33,296 nt of DNA from contig JADGBO010000004.1 of NCBI GenBank assembly GCA_015231465.1, positions 4,741 to 38,036 of the forward strand, given 5' to 3'. Shown here in pieces: positions 17,621 through 27,500 of this stretch. Position numbers and translations under genes: made by a program. Position 1 is the first letter of the stretch. Each line of letters starts with the position of its first letter. The notes below the pieces were generated by a model. The model made no database searches and was not told the DNA's origin. It saw only the letters and a program-made list of their open reading frames with translations. This DNA is from Desulfamplus sp. GTDB lineage: Bacteria > Desulfobacterota > Desulfobacteria > Desulfobacterales > Desulfobacteraceae.

Positions 17621-17778
17621 AAATTAAAAGGCTCTAAATTAGAAGCATACATCCTCACTGATGCCCGCTTTTTCTGTGGAGTTTTTAACTGTTGCAGGCT
17701 GTGTCCTATGTGAACCTTATGGCAAAGATAGTCTGAAAGATTGACGATGGGATACCCTGGGGAGGCCCCGATGGTCTC

Positions 17779-19656
17779 TTATCGGGTTATCCGATATGCG
17801 ACCACAATACTTTCCGACGGTGAGAATGGAGTGAGGCTGTCCTTTAATACTTCTGCGATCACAAGTTCGTTGTAGCCGTCATTATCAAAGTCTGCAATGA
17901 CGAAGTCCGTTATCCTTCCTTTATGGACCGGGGTCGTCCATTGGGGAGAGAATGCCGATCCTGTCCAGTAAGCTGATGTGACAAAGCCCTTGCCAAGGCT
18001 CCTTACCTTGCTTAAAATCCCGAGGGCTGCATCCTGATTGGAAGCATATAAAATTTCCATCATGCCGTCATCGTCAATGTCGGCGGACACTGTTCTCAAT
18101 GGAAAAAATTGTATTGGATTTGTATCGGCCGGCATATCTTTGGGCAGATTGAATCTGTTCAAGGAACCCCCGGAGCTTTTGGCATCCCTCCATATTTCCT
18201 TGCCGGAGGCACTGATAAGTGTCAGGTAATCTGACCTGTCATAGGCAATAAAAGCGGGCCTGTACTCCCCTGGAATGTCATAAATGGCTGCTCCCATGAT
18301 ATTGACAATCCCTGGACCCAGGAGCTGATCCCCCGGAGTGTAGTCGCTGCCACTCCAGATCATTTTATATATTGGAGCCGAGTGTATGGCATCGGCACCC
18401 CGCTTCTGGTTCTGCCCCAGAAGGATATTGCCATGGAGCTGGCTCTTTGCAACCCTGAAGTACCAGTTTTTTTTCCGGACCAGGGGTGAGTAGTCCCTTC
18501 CGTTGTACTCAAGTACAAATGAACTCAGGAAACTGTTTTCCGGTGCAAGGCTTGTGATAAAAATTTCTGCGATTCCGTTGCCGTTTATATCCCCGGTGTC
18601 AACCCCGATAAATGTCGAGACTTTGTTATTTGCAGCTTCTGCAATTTTTACAAAACGGCTGTTCACAAATTGATATATAAAGACAGAATGGTCGGAAATG
18701 ATAACGGTCTCCATTCTGCCGTCCCCGGTGACATCTCCCACGGCAATGCCGTTTATCAGATGATTGAAAACAGGGCTTTTCCAAACTGAACGGCCGCTGC
18801 CTCCGGCACTGTCAACCTGGGTGAAGGCTGTGTTCGGCAGCAGTTGATCATCCCGGTCACTCCGGTCCTGGCCCTGGGATATGAATACTGGGTTGAGGTT
18901 TTCCTGACCCCTGGTGGAGGGGCTGCCATGGGATTGGGAGATGGAACCCGGGGCTTGTGCAATGGATTGATGCTGGAAGGGTGCAGATTGATGTTGGAAA
19001 GGGGTGGATTGATGGCCGGAAGGTGCAGATTGATGTTGGAAAGGGGTGGATTGATGGCCGGAAGGTGTGGATTGATGTTCAAATGTATTTTGTGATGCAC
19101 CCCCGCCTTGTGTGGAAAGGTCTCCGGAAGTGAGGGTTACGGAGGCTCTATGGAAAATGGTCTCATTTATTGTGGTGGCAAACTGATTGATGGCCGGAAT
19201 CACCCCGCCGGGATCCCCGGCCTGCTGATAAAACGGAATGGGTTCATGTTTTCCGGAGATATCCACAAGTTTGGAATCAATGCTGGTGCTGCTTCCTATG
19301 ATGGTGACACTGCCATGGATTACAAAGTCGGCCTGGAGTTCTCCCCCGGCAAGAAGGGCGAGGCTCTCGCCGGAAAAGCCCTTTATGCCGGCTGTAACCT
19401 TGTTTACCATCTCCTTCTCTAAGACTTTGACCCTGCCGCTCCATGAAAGGCGTGAGTTGAGCATATCCTGGATGCCCCCTTTGAGAAAGTCAAAATCCTG
19501 GGCTGTGTTTATCTCAAAGGGCAGCACTGCAATGGTCAACGGATTCTGTTCTTTGGCTGCCGCCCCGGGGATAAAAAGAATAAGGATGGGAAGAACTATT
19601 GCCGTTAATACCGTAGCCATCAACTTGGGGAATTTCAAAAATTTCTTTTTTTCCAA
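17779..19656 (-). CDS. Exported TolB/CsgG-like N-domain plus FG-GAP/VCBS repeat protein (paralogue 1)
   Basis: 625 residues. It starts at TTG 19656, seven bases after 'CAGGAG'. A signal peptide (about 1-34) is followed by 'IAVLPFEINTAQDFDFLKGG', which resembles TolB-N/CsgG/GNA1162-type periplasmic domains (to about 180). A Ser/Gln/His-rich linker with a 21-bp tandem repeat (about 190-240) follows. The C-terminal half has at least four FG-GAP/VCBS motifs ('DVTGDGRMETV', 'DINGNGIAEIF', 'DIDDDGMMEIL', 'DFDNDGYNELV') that bind Ca2+ and build a beta-propeller. It is probably periplasmic and has no lipobox. It is divergent from a paralogue at 20237. The function is unknown. Confidence 0.85.
   Translation of the reverse strand: MEKKKFLKFPKLMATVLTAIVLPILILFIPGAAAKEQNPLTIAVLPFEINTAQDFDFLKGGIQDMLNSRLSWSGRVKVLEKEMVNKVTAGIKGFSGESLALLAGGELQADFVIHGSVTIIGSSTSIDSKLVDISGKHEPIPFYQQAGDPGGVIPAINQFATTINETIFHRASVTLTSGDLSTQGGGASQNTFEHQSTPSGHQSTPFQHQSAPSGHQSTPFQHQSAPFQHQSIAQAPGSISQSHGSPSTRGQENLNPVFISQGQDRSDRDDQLLPNTAFTQVDSAGGSGRSVWKSPVFNHLINGIAVGDVTGDGRMETVIISDHSVFIYQFVNSRFVKIAEAANNKVSTFIGVDTGDINGNGIAEIFITSLAPENSFLSSFVLEYNGRDYSPLVRKKNWYFRVAKSQLHGNILLGQNQKRGADAIHSAPIYKMIWSGSDYTPGDQLLGPGIVNIMGAAIYDIPGEYRPAFIAYDRSDYLTLISASGKEIWRDAKSSGGSLNRFNLPKDMPADTNPIQFFPLRTVSADIDDDGMMEILYASNQDAALGILSKVRSLGKGFVTSAYWTGSAFSPQWTTPVHKGRITDFVIADFDNDGYNELVIAEVLKDSLTPFSPSESIVVAYRITR
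18965..19082 (-). repeat. 21-bp in-frame tandem repeat in FG-GAP paralogue 1
   Basis: About 5.7 units of 21 bp alternate between two variants (encoding 'HQSTPFQ' and 'HQSAPSG'), giving a partial 42-bp higher-order period. It lies in the linker between the N-domain and the propeller. Confidence 0.93.
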
Positions 19657-19799
19657 TGGTCGCTCCTGATTCTAACAAGTTGTCGTAAGTAGATTATCAT
19701 AAACAAACATGGCTGACGTTCAGTCACCCACTGAGATAAAAATTTGTATTTATAAGAATGGCGTAAAACCCCTATCCCTTTAGGGTAGAGGTAGTTCAC

Positions 19800-19975
19800 T
19801 TAGGAATTGATTTTTAATAACCCCCATGGCGGCACTACCGCCACAATCGAAATGATGAAAGTCCTTGAACGACGGGGACTTTCATATAAACTTGCCCATT
19901 CACCTCACCCCACAAACCCCTCTCCATGACTGGAGAGGTGGAGTTTGGGTAAGTTAATTAAACCCTATTACTTAA
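19800..19975 (+). mobile_element. MITE-like element, copy 3, interrupted by a nested double-hairpin element
   Basis: The left end 'ttaggaattgatttttaata' is split from 'cttgcccattcacctc' by 70 bp (19821-19890) of the CCATGG...GGACTTTCATATAAA family. The other copies read straight through this junction. The interior also differs from copies 1 and 2, carrying its own stem CCTCTCC/GGAGAGG. Confidence 0.85.
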
Positions 19976-20107
19976 CAGGATAAAGGTATTTCAATTAAGA
20001 AAACAATAGTGATTCCTGCCTTTAAAGTCAATCTTTTGTTGGGGATATGTGATTGTTGTATGTTTTACATGCACCTTTCCGCCTCATGGAAAAATGATTC
20101 AATGATA

Positions 20108-20137
20108 TTGACTCTTTAACGATAATCAATCATTATC
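20108..20137 (+). promoter_or_regulatory. Candidate promoter with overlapping GATAAT dyad (Fur-like)
   Basis: TTGACT (20108-20113), 17 bp, CATTAT (20131-20136). GATAAT-CAATC-ATTATC (20121-20137) is a perfect 6-bp dyad over the -10. The right half matches the Fur consensus, but the spacing is 2 bp short of the classic 19-mer. It reads towards the FG-GAP gene at 20237. Confidence 0.35.
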
Positions 20138-20160
20138 TATGCCCATATCAATTGAATTGC

Positions 20161-20205
20161 AGGGGCAGTTCCTTGGGTCTGCCCTTAAGAATTGATTTGC
20201 TAAAA
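20161..20205 (+). repeat. GTAGGGGC-family hairpin, partial copy with flank
   Basis: 'AGGGGCAG...TCTGCCCTTAAG' continues into 'AATTGATTTGCTAAAAT', matching the flank of the copy at 24512 ('AGTTGATTTGTTGAAAT') before diverging. The remainder of 19657-20236 shows no gene. Confidence 0.7.
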
Positions 20206-20236
20206 TGGAACTATCGCAAATGACAGGAAAACCGGA

Positions 20237-22027
20237 ATGGGAGAGATCAGGGTGAAAATGGATGGAGTGTTGAATATGGGAGTTTGTCTAAGGAGGATAT
20301 ATCTGATTTTTTTTGCGGCACTGTTTATGTTTAAATTGCTTTTTGCCGACACCTTTTTCAATGCTGCATTTGCCGGCGATGGAAATTCCGTTGTAAGGGT
20401 TGCAGTCTTTCCTTTTGATGTGGCAGCCCATGGGGATATGAAGTTTATAGGTCAGGGAATGGGAAAGATGCTATGCAGCCGAATAGCTTCCCAGGGACTG
20501 ATTGATGTCCAATGTTTTGACCTTCCGCCCGGGAATTACAATATTGATCTTGATGCTCCGTCACCGGAAAAAATCGCCTTGATACCTGAACTCCAGGGAG
20601 TTGATTTTTTTGTGACCGGAACCGTCACCATTGTCGGAGAGAGTATAAGCAGTGATGCCCGATTGATCTCCAATCTTCCTGTTTTAAAATCTTCCACCCC
20701 ATCCCGCATTGAATATTTTGCTGAAAGCGGAACAGGAGTCGGGGATATCATGCGTCATGCCTCGGTGATCTCCGGGAAGATAAAAGTCTCTCTTTTGCAA
20801 GACCCGAGCCCTCCGGCCCCGCCTGGTGACACCGGTGTTCTTGATATAGGGGCAGTGGATAAAGGGGGTATGGAGACGGGACCCATTGACCCCGGCTCGA
20901 TTAGAACGGGACCCATTGACCCAGGCTCGATTAGAACGGGACCCATTGATCCTGGTTCGGTTAGAACGGGACCCATTGATCCTGGTTCGGTTAGAACAGG
21001 ATCCATTAAACCCTGGCATATTGATCCTGCCGGCACCGGGATCTTCCAAAGCAGGAGCCTTGATATGGCTGCACGGGGCATGGCAGTTGCGGACATTGAT
21101 GCCAGCGGAGTTCTGGATATCGTACTCATGGATGACCGTAAAATACGGTTTTTTATTTTTCAGCAAAACCGGCTGATTATGAAGGGGGAGTACATGGCTC
21201 CGAGATATATTGAAAATATCGCCCTGGATACCTTTGATTCCAATGGCAATGGAAGGTCTGAAATATGGGTTTCCGCCGTGGGCAGAAACAACAGGGTCAG
21301 ATCATATGTCCTGGAGTGGGACGGCATCCAATTCAAGCCGTTGGTCAAGGATGGAGATTTTTACGTAAGGGTTCTCCCCTTTGATGGAAAAAAGATGCCG
21401 GCCGGCCAAAAGAGGGGCATTGATAATATATTCATGGGCTCTGTAATGGCCGTTGGCCTTGATGGAAAAAGTGTTGTGGGAAAAGAAAAATTGTTTCCTG
21501 CCCCTTTCCGGATATTCGGCACTGCCCGGGGAAAATTTCATGGAACAGGATCAGAAAACCTTTTATGGTTTGATGAATACGGTTTTTTGCTTATGGGAAG
21601 GGAAAACCGAGAAACAATCTGGAAAAGTCAGGCTTCACTGGGCTCCACAGCCGTATTCCTGGAGCAGGGCAGGGGGGCTAACGAACTTAAGGAGAAGATA
21701 TACATCAGCCAGCGGCTCTGCCTTGAAGATATTGATGGAGACGGCATTGACGAAATTATCACCTTCAGCAATTCCGATATGGCAAGGGGTTTTCTTGCAG
21801 GGTACAGAAAATTCAACACCGGAAATATCGAAATTTTTCAATGGACCCCCGGCGGGTTGGAAAGTTTGGCCCGGGGCAATCCCGTGAACGGCTATATTGC
21901 GGATATAGCGGTGAAGGATATGAACGGTGATTCATCCATGGATATTGTCTATTGTGTTGTGACAAGTGTGGGAACTTTACCCCCCAGGTACCATACAAAG
22001 ATTTTTGTCGAAAAGATGACAAATTGA
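20237..22027 (+). CDS. Exported TolB/CsgG-like N-domain plus FG-GAP/VCBS repeat protein (paralogue 2)
   Basis: 596 residues from ATG 20237. ATG 20258, preceded by 'AGGGTG', is an equally good start. A long hydrophobic signal segment ('IYLIFFAALFMFKLLFA') is cleaved after about residue 45. 'VRVAVFPFDVAAHGDMKFIG' then starts the same N-domain as in the divergent paralogue. A 30-bp tandem repeat ('TGPIDPGSIR') forms the linker. FG-GAP motifs follow: 'DIDASGVLDIV', 'DSNGNGRSEIW', 'DIDGDGIDEII', 'DMNGDSSMDIV'. Likely periplasmic. The two proteins match in architecture but have unrelated linkers. A porin gene lies downstream on the same strand. Confidence 0.85.
   Translation: MGEIRVKMDGVLNMGVCLRRIYLIFFAALFMFKLLFADTFFNAAFAGDGNSVVRVAVFPFDVAAHGDMKFIGQGMGKMLCSRIASQGLIDVQCFDLPPGNYNIDLDAPSPEKIALIPELQGVDFFVTGTVTIVGESISSDARLISNLPVLKSSTPSRIEYFAESGTGVGDIMRHASVISGKIKVSLLQDPSPPAPPGDTGVLDIGAVDKGGMETGPIDPGSIRTGPIDPGSIRTGPIDPGSVRTGPIDPGSVRTGSIKPWHIDPAGTGIFQSRSLDMAARGMAVADIDASGVLDIVLMDDRKIRFFIFQQNRLIMKGEYMAPRYIENIALDTFDSNGNGRSEIWVSAVGRNNRVRSYVLEWDGIQFKPLVKDGDFYVRVLPFDGKKMPAGQKRGIDNIFMGSVMAVGLDGKSVVGKEKLFPAPFRIFGTARGKFHGTGSENLLWFDEYGFLLMGRENRETIWKSQASLGSTAVFLEQGRGANELKEKIYISQRLCLEDIDGDGIDEIITFSNSDMARGFLAGYRKFNTGNIEIFQWTPGGLESLARGNPVNGYIADIAVKDMNGDSSMDIVYCVVTSVGTLPPRYHTKIFVEKMTN
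20881..21016 (+). repeat. 30-bp x4.5 in-frame tandem repeat in FG-GAP paralogue 2
   Basis: Four 30-bp units starting 'acccattgaccccggctcga' plus a partial copy encode 'PIDPGSIRTG'. Units 1-2 and units 3-4 form two near-identical pairs. Confidence 0.96.
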
Positions 22028-22056
22028 AAATTAACGCCGTTTATTTGATAAAACGC

Positions 22057-22084
22057 TTGACAATTTTAAGATCGACTGTATAAA
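22057..22084 (+). promoter_or_regulatory. Candidate sigma70 promoter just outside the left inverted repeat of the porin segment
   Basis: TTGACA (22057-22062), 16-bp spacer, TATAAA (22079-22084), reading towards the porin through a leader of about 490 nt. Confidence 0.45.
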
Positions 22085-22096
22085 AAAGACGATTAT

Positions 22097-22167
22097 TATA
22101 GACTTCCAGAATAATATTTCAGCAAATCCATTCTTAAGGGCAGCCACAAGGGACTGCCCCTACAGTA
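22097..22167 (-). repeat. 71-bp inverted repeat, left copy
   Basis: It runs from 'tatagacttccagaataata' to 'ggactgcccctacagta' and is complementary to 24510-24580 with about four mismatches. It contains the GTAGGGGC hairpin. Confidence 0.9.
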
Positions 22168-22581
22168 CGATTGCTAATTTCATTGTCTGGAAAACTATAA
22201 TTAAATTTTGGGCACTCCCTCAAACCCTTTGACTATATGTTGTGCAGGCCTCGGCTTAGATGAGCTTGTTACACACCGTTCCAGGGGATTCCATTCCAAT
22301 GGATTCATAGAGACCGATTATTAAAAGGATTTGGGATCACCAAATTTTGTATGCCCCAGCCTGATGTTGTATTGATTTATCCCCGAAAATTGGCATCCTT
22401 CACGACAATTTTACACTTTCTTAAGGTCAAGTGCTGCTTTTAATGGGCTGTCCCCAAAAAAGTGTAAACTACTTTTGAGGGAATACGAAGTTTGTCCGAG
22501 CTAAGGAGATACAGTTGAAGGCTGTGTGTATAGTGTGAGGAGGAATGTTAATCATTAAAAGTTAAGGAAAAGGAGAAAAAG
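22168..22581. other. Gene-free stretch upstream of the porin
   Basis: No credible ORF. It holds fragments 'ttttacactttcttaagg' and 'ccaaaaaagtgtaaac' (about 22420-22470), which match the arms of the palindromic element at 13674, so it is probably a decayed insertion. A purine-rich ribosome site 'AAGGAAAAGGAG' lies directly before the porin ATG. Confidence 0.55.
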
Positions 22582-24240
22582 ATGAAAAAAGTTGTACTTA
22601 GTCTGTTTGCGTGCTGTTTTGTGGCAGCCATGGCTTTACCGGTCCATGCCCTTGAAGTTGATTTCAACGGTGAGTTCTATGTTGAAGGAATTTTTAATTC
22701 CAGTGAGAATATGCTTGAGGCTGATGCTTCAAGCAGCTATCGTCAGATGCGTCTGAGGGTTCAGACAACTTTTAAAATCAGCGACAATTTGAGCCTTATC
22801 ACCCGTTTCGATGCCCTTGAGAAGGTTTTGAGTTCCAATGATTCGTCATTTGATACAGACGATGACGGTTCAGGATGGGACAGCGATGTTGATGATGACA
22901 ATATAGATTTTGACCGGGCATACCTTTCATACATAAGTCCCATCGGCCTTTTTGATATTGGAAGAATGAAGGGTGTAACCTGGGGAACATCCTTTTGCGA
23001 TGACGAATCTGATACCGACAGGATCAGATATGTCCTTCCCGTTCCCATGGGAGAAGGCAAGCTCTACATCGCCGCTGTTGCCGAAAAGGTAACGGAAAAC
23101 GATATGGGAACCCAGTTCAGCTCCAAGGACAATGACAAGTATTACCTTGGGTTTGTTTACAGGACAGACGACTATTCAGCCGGACTTCTCTCGGCATTCT
23201 ATAATTTTAAGAGATTCCAGGATCCAGGACAATCCTTTGCCGTGGCAGATTTGACCAGATCCTACAAGGCCAATTCCAACTCTTCGGATTACAGGGATTT
23301 TCTCAGAAACAGCGACATGGCTGATGAGTTTGCGGCCTATGCAGCCTGGTATGGGGCAAATGCCGTTACCGCCGGAACAGCCAAGGCATATGCCGATGCC
23401 GCAGCAGCCTATATGGCCGCCGGTGATGCAGCCTCGGCAGGGGCCGCAGCCCAGCAGGCAGGGGCCTATGCTGCACAAATTGACGAAGACTGGGCCAACG
23501 ATGCCAGCCCATCTTCTTTGAGGGCCATTTCAGGAAGGGGACCCACAACGGAAGCCAAGGTATATCTTCTTGCCCCTTATTTCCAGGGCACCTTCGGTAA
23601 TCTCAGCCTTGAGGCAGAGCTGGATTATGTTTTTGGAACATCCACGTATGCTGTGCCTGGAGTCAAGGACAGAGATATTGAGGCCTTTGCCTATTTTGCA
23701 GAAGCTCAATATGATTTCGGCGGGTTCAACGTCCAGGCAGGTTTTGCCCACTCCCAGGGAGATGCTGACTACACAGATGACGATATAAGCTCCATGGGCT
23801 ATGTGGCCCCGGGAGTTGACTGGGCAAAAATGTTTATTCTCAGCTCCATTGACCACGGGATGAGTACAACCCTTGGCAACGGAGTGGGAAACCACGTGGG
23901 CAATGGCTTTGCATCACCTTCCACAGCCATGTGTGACGGTTATCAGATGTTTTATGCAGGGCTTGATTATGTCTTGACCGATACCATAACCATTGGAGTA
24001 CTTGGAGCCATATCCAAGGCCGACGATCTTCCCCAGGGACCAGGTTATGATGACGACCAGGGCATAGAGTATAATGCCAAATTTACCTGGAACCTCACCG
24101 ACAACCTGACCTATTCAGCCATAGGAGCATATCTTGACGGCGGTGACTACTGGAAGACCCGTGCCAGCGGCGGAGTTGTGGATCCCTCGGTGGATCCCGA
24201 AGTTTATGCACTCTACCATAACATTACATTGACATTCTAA
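22582..24240 (+). CDS. Outer-membrane porin-type beta-barrel protein
   Basis: 552 residues. A clear signal peptide ('MKKVVLSLFACCFVAAMAL...VHA') is cleaved at about residue 23-24. Alternating hydrophobic strands follow ('LEVDFNGEFYVEGIF', 'YYLGFVYRTDDYSAGLLSAF'). The final 'HNITLTF' ends in Phe, the signal read by the BAM complex. Asp-rich loops ('DTDDDGSGWDSDVDDDN') may bind Ca2+. An Ala-rich, likely helical insert (about 250-300, 'AYADAAAAYMAAGDAASAG') is unusual for a barrel and may be a plug or an extracellular helix. The substrate is unknown. The gene has its own terminator. Confidence 0.85.
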   Translation: MKKVVLSLFACCFVAAMALPVHALEVDFNGEFYVEGIFNSSENMLEADASSSYRQMRLRVQTTFKISDNLSLITRFDALEKVLSSNDSSFDTDDDGSGWDSDVDDDNIDFDRAYLSYISPIGLFDIGRMKGVTWGTSFCDDESDTDRIRYVLPVPMGEGKLYIAAVAEKVTENDMGTQFSSKDNDKYYLGFVYRTDDYSAGLLSAFYNFKRFQDPGQSFAVADLTRSYKANSNSSDYRDFLRNSDMADEFAAYAAWYGANAVTAGTAKAYADAAAAYMAAGDAASAGAAAQQAGAYAAQIDEDWANDASPSSLRAISGRGPTTEAKVYLLAPYFQGTFGNLSLEAELDYVFGTSTYAVPGVKDRDIEAFAYFAEAQYDFGGFNVQAGFAHSQGDADYTDDDISSMGYVAPGVDWAKMFILSSIDHGMSTTLGNGVGNHVGNGFASPSTAMCDGYQMFYAGLDYVLTDTITIGVLGAISKADDLPQGPGYDDDQGIEYNAKFTWNLTDNLTYSAIGAYLDGGDYWKTRASGGVVDPSVDPEVYALYHNITLTF

Positions 24241-24305
24241 AACCGGCATAACAGCCATCCGCATTACCGCCGCAATCGAAGTATGATTTTGGCATCTAAA
24301 ACCTT

Positions 24306-24342
24306 GAAGGGCAACCAATATGGTTGCCCTTCATTATTTTTT
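24306..24342 (+). terminator. Rho-independent terminator of the porin gene
   Basis: Perfect 12-bp stem GAAGGGCAACCA/TGGTTGCCCTTC with a 3-nt loop, followed by ATTATTTTTT. Confidence 0.95.
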
Positions 24343-24392
24343 ATACCTGCCATGTCACTCCGCCGTCATAATCGAACTATAGTTCTCCAGAT

Positions 24393-24499
24393 AATTAAGT
24401 AATTGGGTTTAATTAACTTACCCAGGCTCCCATGGCAAGCCTGTAATAGGTGGCTGGGGATGAGATGAATGGGCAAGTTATTAAAAATCAATTCCTAAA
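24393..24499 (-). mobile_element. MITE-like element, copy 4 (inverted)
   Basis: Reverse complement of copies 1 and 2, from 'aattaagtaattgggtttaa' to 'aaaaatcaattcctaa'. It sits between the porin terminator and the right inverted repeat. Confidence 0.88.
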
Positions 24500-24509
24500 T
24501 TGGTTATGG

Positions 24510-24580
24510 TACTGTAGGGGCAGTCCCTTGCGGCTGCCCTTAAGAGTTGATTTGTTGAAATATTATTCTGGAAGTCTATA
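24510..24580 (+). repeat. 71-bp inverted repeat, right copy
   Basis: It runs from 'tactgtaggggcagtccctt' to 'attctggaagtctata', the inverted partner of 22097-22167. It ends 2 bp before the stop-codon end of the alpha-2-macroglobulin gene. Confidence 0.9.
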
Positions 24581-24582
24581 TC

Positions 24583-27500
24583 TTACCTATTAATGCTTTT
24601 TATTAAAGGCAAAGAATCTCCAATGCCCCGGATATAAGGCCTGTACATATCTTCAATCATGGGCGGCGGCACCATGAACTCCCCTGGAGTAACAACTCTT
24701 GTCGGATAGAAGAGTCTGAAAGTTTTTCCTCCCATGATGTCCAACGCGGCAGCAAAACGGTCATCCCTGTACTCCTTGTGGAGTATGGCAAAATTTCCAT
24801 GCCACTGTGCAACGGTTTTGCCCTCCACCATTAGATCATCCACGGCACTGCTGCCCAAAAGGGAAGGATCCTCCAACTCCATACATGCCGGAAGCATATC
24901 CACCACAATGGCATGGGGAAGCCTCTCATCCGCCTGGAAGGAGAGTTCCACAAGCACTCGCATGCCCATGGAAAAGGAACCATCCGGCATGATCTCTTCA
25001 CCGGACATATTGAGATACCTGCGCCGGACAGAGACTCCGCTGGTCACAGGGTCGGGTTTCTGATCCGGATATCCGTTCATGACAACGTCAATGAAAAGGG
25101 GTATATCACCCAGGTTTGTGATGGAAAAATCACGGACGGAAGTGCCCCGGGCCATGACAGTGCGGAAACCCTTCCCCTCCTCAATCATGCTCCCGGGGGC
25201 ATTTACCCGGGCCCGCCAAAATCCTCCCTCCTGTTTCATGGCAGAATAACCGGCCATGACAAGGGAATTCCTCTCCTGGGTACTCAGCCACTGCCGTGTT
25301 CCGAGAAGATGGTTCACATGCATTAGAAACTCACCCCTTCCTGGAAAATCAGGCACATGGGTGGAGAGAAGATAAAAGGCAAGGGCGGCATCTCTTAGGT
25401 CACTGCCGTAATCGCCGTAGTATCTGCCCTTTCTGCCCTGGGTTTTCAAATTGTTTTGAGCCAGGGCAAGGGCATTTTCCAGGGCTTCCAGGGCAAGTGG
25501 GGCATCCCCGGCAAGGTAGAGTGCGATGCCGGCCTGTACAGCTCCCAGGGGGGTCTGGAACCCATCTTTCATGGAGAGATAGAGGGATCTTGCATCCCCC
25601 AGGGTAAGGCTCTGAACCCGGGCCAGAACCATGGCGGCATAGGCCCTTGCCGATGCGGTATAGTGGGATCCTGTAGTGTACAGGGGAGGCTTTACGGTTC
25701 CAGGTCTTCTGACATATATAAGAAGTCGATCCAGGGCCCTTGAAAGGGAGTCCCGGGGCACACCGTAACCCGCTTCCCGGGCATTGAGCAGAAAATCGGT
25801 GACATAGGCCGTAAGCCAGTAGTCCTCGGGACCATCTGCACTCCAAAGGCCGAAGCCTCCTCCGGACTTCTGCTTTTCCAGGAGCCTCTGGATGCCCAGG
25901 GAGACCCTCTCCAAGCGTTCTCCGTCATCCATGGAAGTTATGCCCAGGGTTCTGAAATCCCCGGAAGATAGAATCACATGGGGAAACACCGCACTTGCTG
26001 TCTGCTCCAGACACCCATGGGGATAGCCGTTGAGAAAACGGATGTGGTCGGCAATATTCATCGAAGGCAGGGATCCCATGGCAGCCTGGACCACCATGGT
26101 ATCATCCATGACTCCTGCCAGGGCCTCCGGGGGCATGGAAAACTCCTCCCCGGGACCAAGCTGTTTTCTCCAGGATTGGGTAACAGCCGGATAGGGAGGC
26201 CTTGTCTCAATGAACCATTTTTTGATGAGAACACTCCCCGGGGTATCTTTCCCAATAACACTCCCCGGGGTATCCTCCCCAAACACACTCCCCGGAGTAT
26301 CCTCCCCAATCACACTCCCCGGGGCATTCTCACCAATCACACTCCCCGGGGCATTCTCACCAATCACACTCCCCGGGGTATCCTCCCCAATCACACTCCC
26401 CGGGGTATCTTTCATAATAGCACTCCCTTGGGTATCCGGGACACCATCAGCTCCATTTTTCACAATGCCCTCAATCCTGCAGGTGATGACGGATCTCCCC
26501 ACCCCTTTTTCCGCTATTACCGGTATGGACAGATCAACCCTCCGGCCCGGTTCCATGGAGAGTTGATGAGAGGCGGGACCCAGGGCCCTGACAGGGGGTG
26601 TCATCTCCACATGGATATCCATATTCTGGGATATGCCGCTCAAATTGGCCACCTCCAGCATGACCTGGGTGCGATCCCCCATGGAGAGGAACCTGGGCAT
26701 GGCAATCTGGACCACAACAGGGGCGGCAACGGTAACCTCCTGGTCCGCCGAACCAAAGGAGCCCGGGCCGTGGGCAACGGCCATGAAACGCAGGGAACCG
26801 TTAAAATCAGGAATTTTAAGGGAGAAAAGGGCAGTTCCGTCCCCATCCACAGGAAGGGCTTCCCGATGGATGGAGACAATCTGCACATCGGTGGAGGGCC
26901 GATCCCCGCCCCGGGAGAGCCTCGGGGCATCCCCCCCGAATCTATGGGCGGCCCAGGCCCCTTGACCCGGCTCAATGAGTTTCTGGTAAAGATCATGGAT
27001 CTCCACCCCATATCTCCGGGGCTGGAAAAAGTACTCCCAGGGAGAAGGGGTGGCAAAGCCCGTCAGGTTCAATATGCCAACATCCACCGCGGCCAGGGTT
27101 ACCCATATGGACTCCCCGGGAGTTTCCCGGGGCATCTTTACCCTTACCGGAACCTCAATGAAACGGTCAGGCTCTATTTTATGGGGAAGATCAATTTCCA
27201 GGGATATTTTTCTGTCGCTTCTGTCCAGGGGAAGATGAATAAGTCCCACGGCCCTTTTGGGCAGAGCCTGGATACGGGCCTCCCCGGGCCTGACAATAAG
27301 TGCGGATATGTATATGTCATGGCGGCTCCAGGATGGGTCCACATGAAGATCAAAGGTCCCACCTCCGGGGGGTATGGTAACAGGTCTGGTCACAAGATTG
27401 GTGTCTGCCTCCACAAAGAGGTAACCACTGCCCCCTTCCGGAGCCCTAAGAAGTACCTTTGCCGTATCACCGGGGCTATAGGATTTCTTGTCCAGAATTA

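Noticed and set aside
20684-21166. 160-residue minus-strand ORF with 'NGSRSNRT' repeats
   Set aside because: It is a reverse reading of the 30-bp array inside FG-GAP paralogue 2.
24240-24300. Possible further copy of the double-hairpin element after the porin
   Set aside because: Only 'ACCGCCGCAATCGAAGTATGA' resembles the family (a match of about 20 bases), with no second stem. Too degraded to call.
26230-26438. Possible CRISPR-like array (27-bp repeats)
   Set aside because: Units are directly adjacent with no unique spacers, in frame inside a gene, and no cas genes are present.
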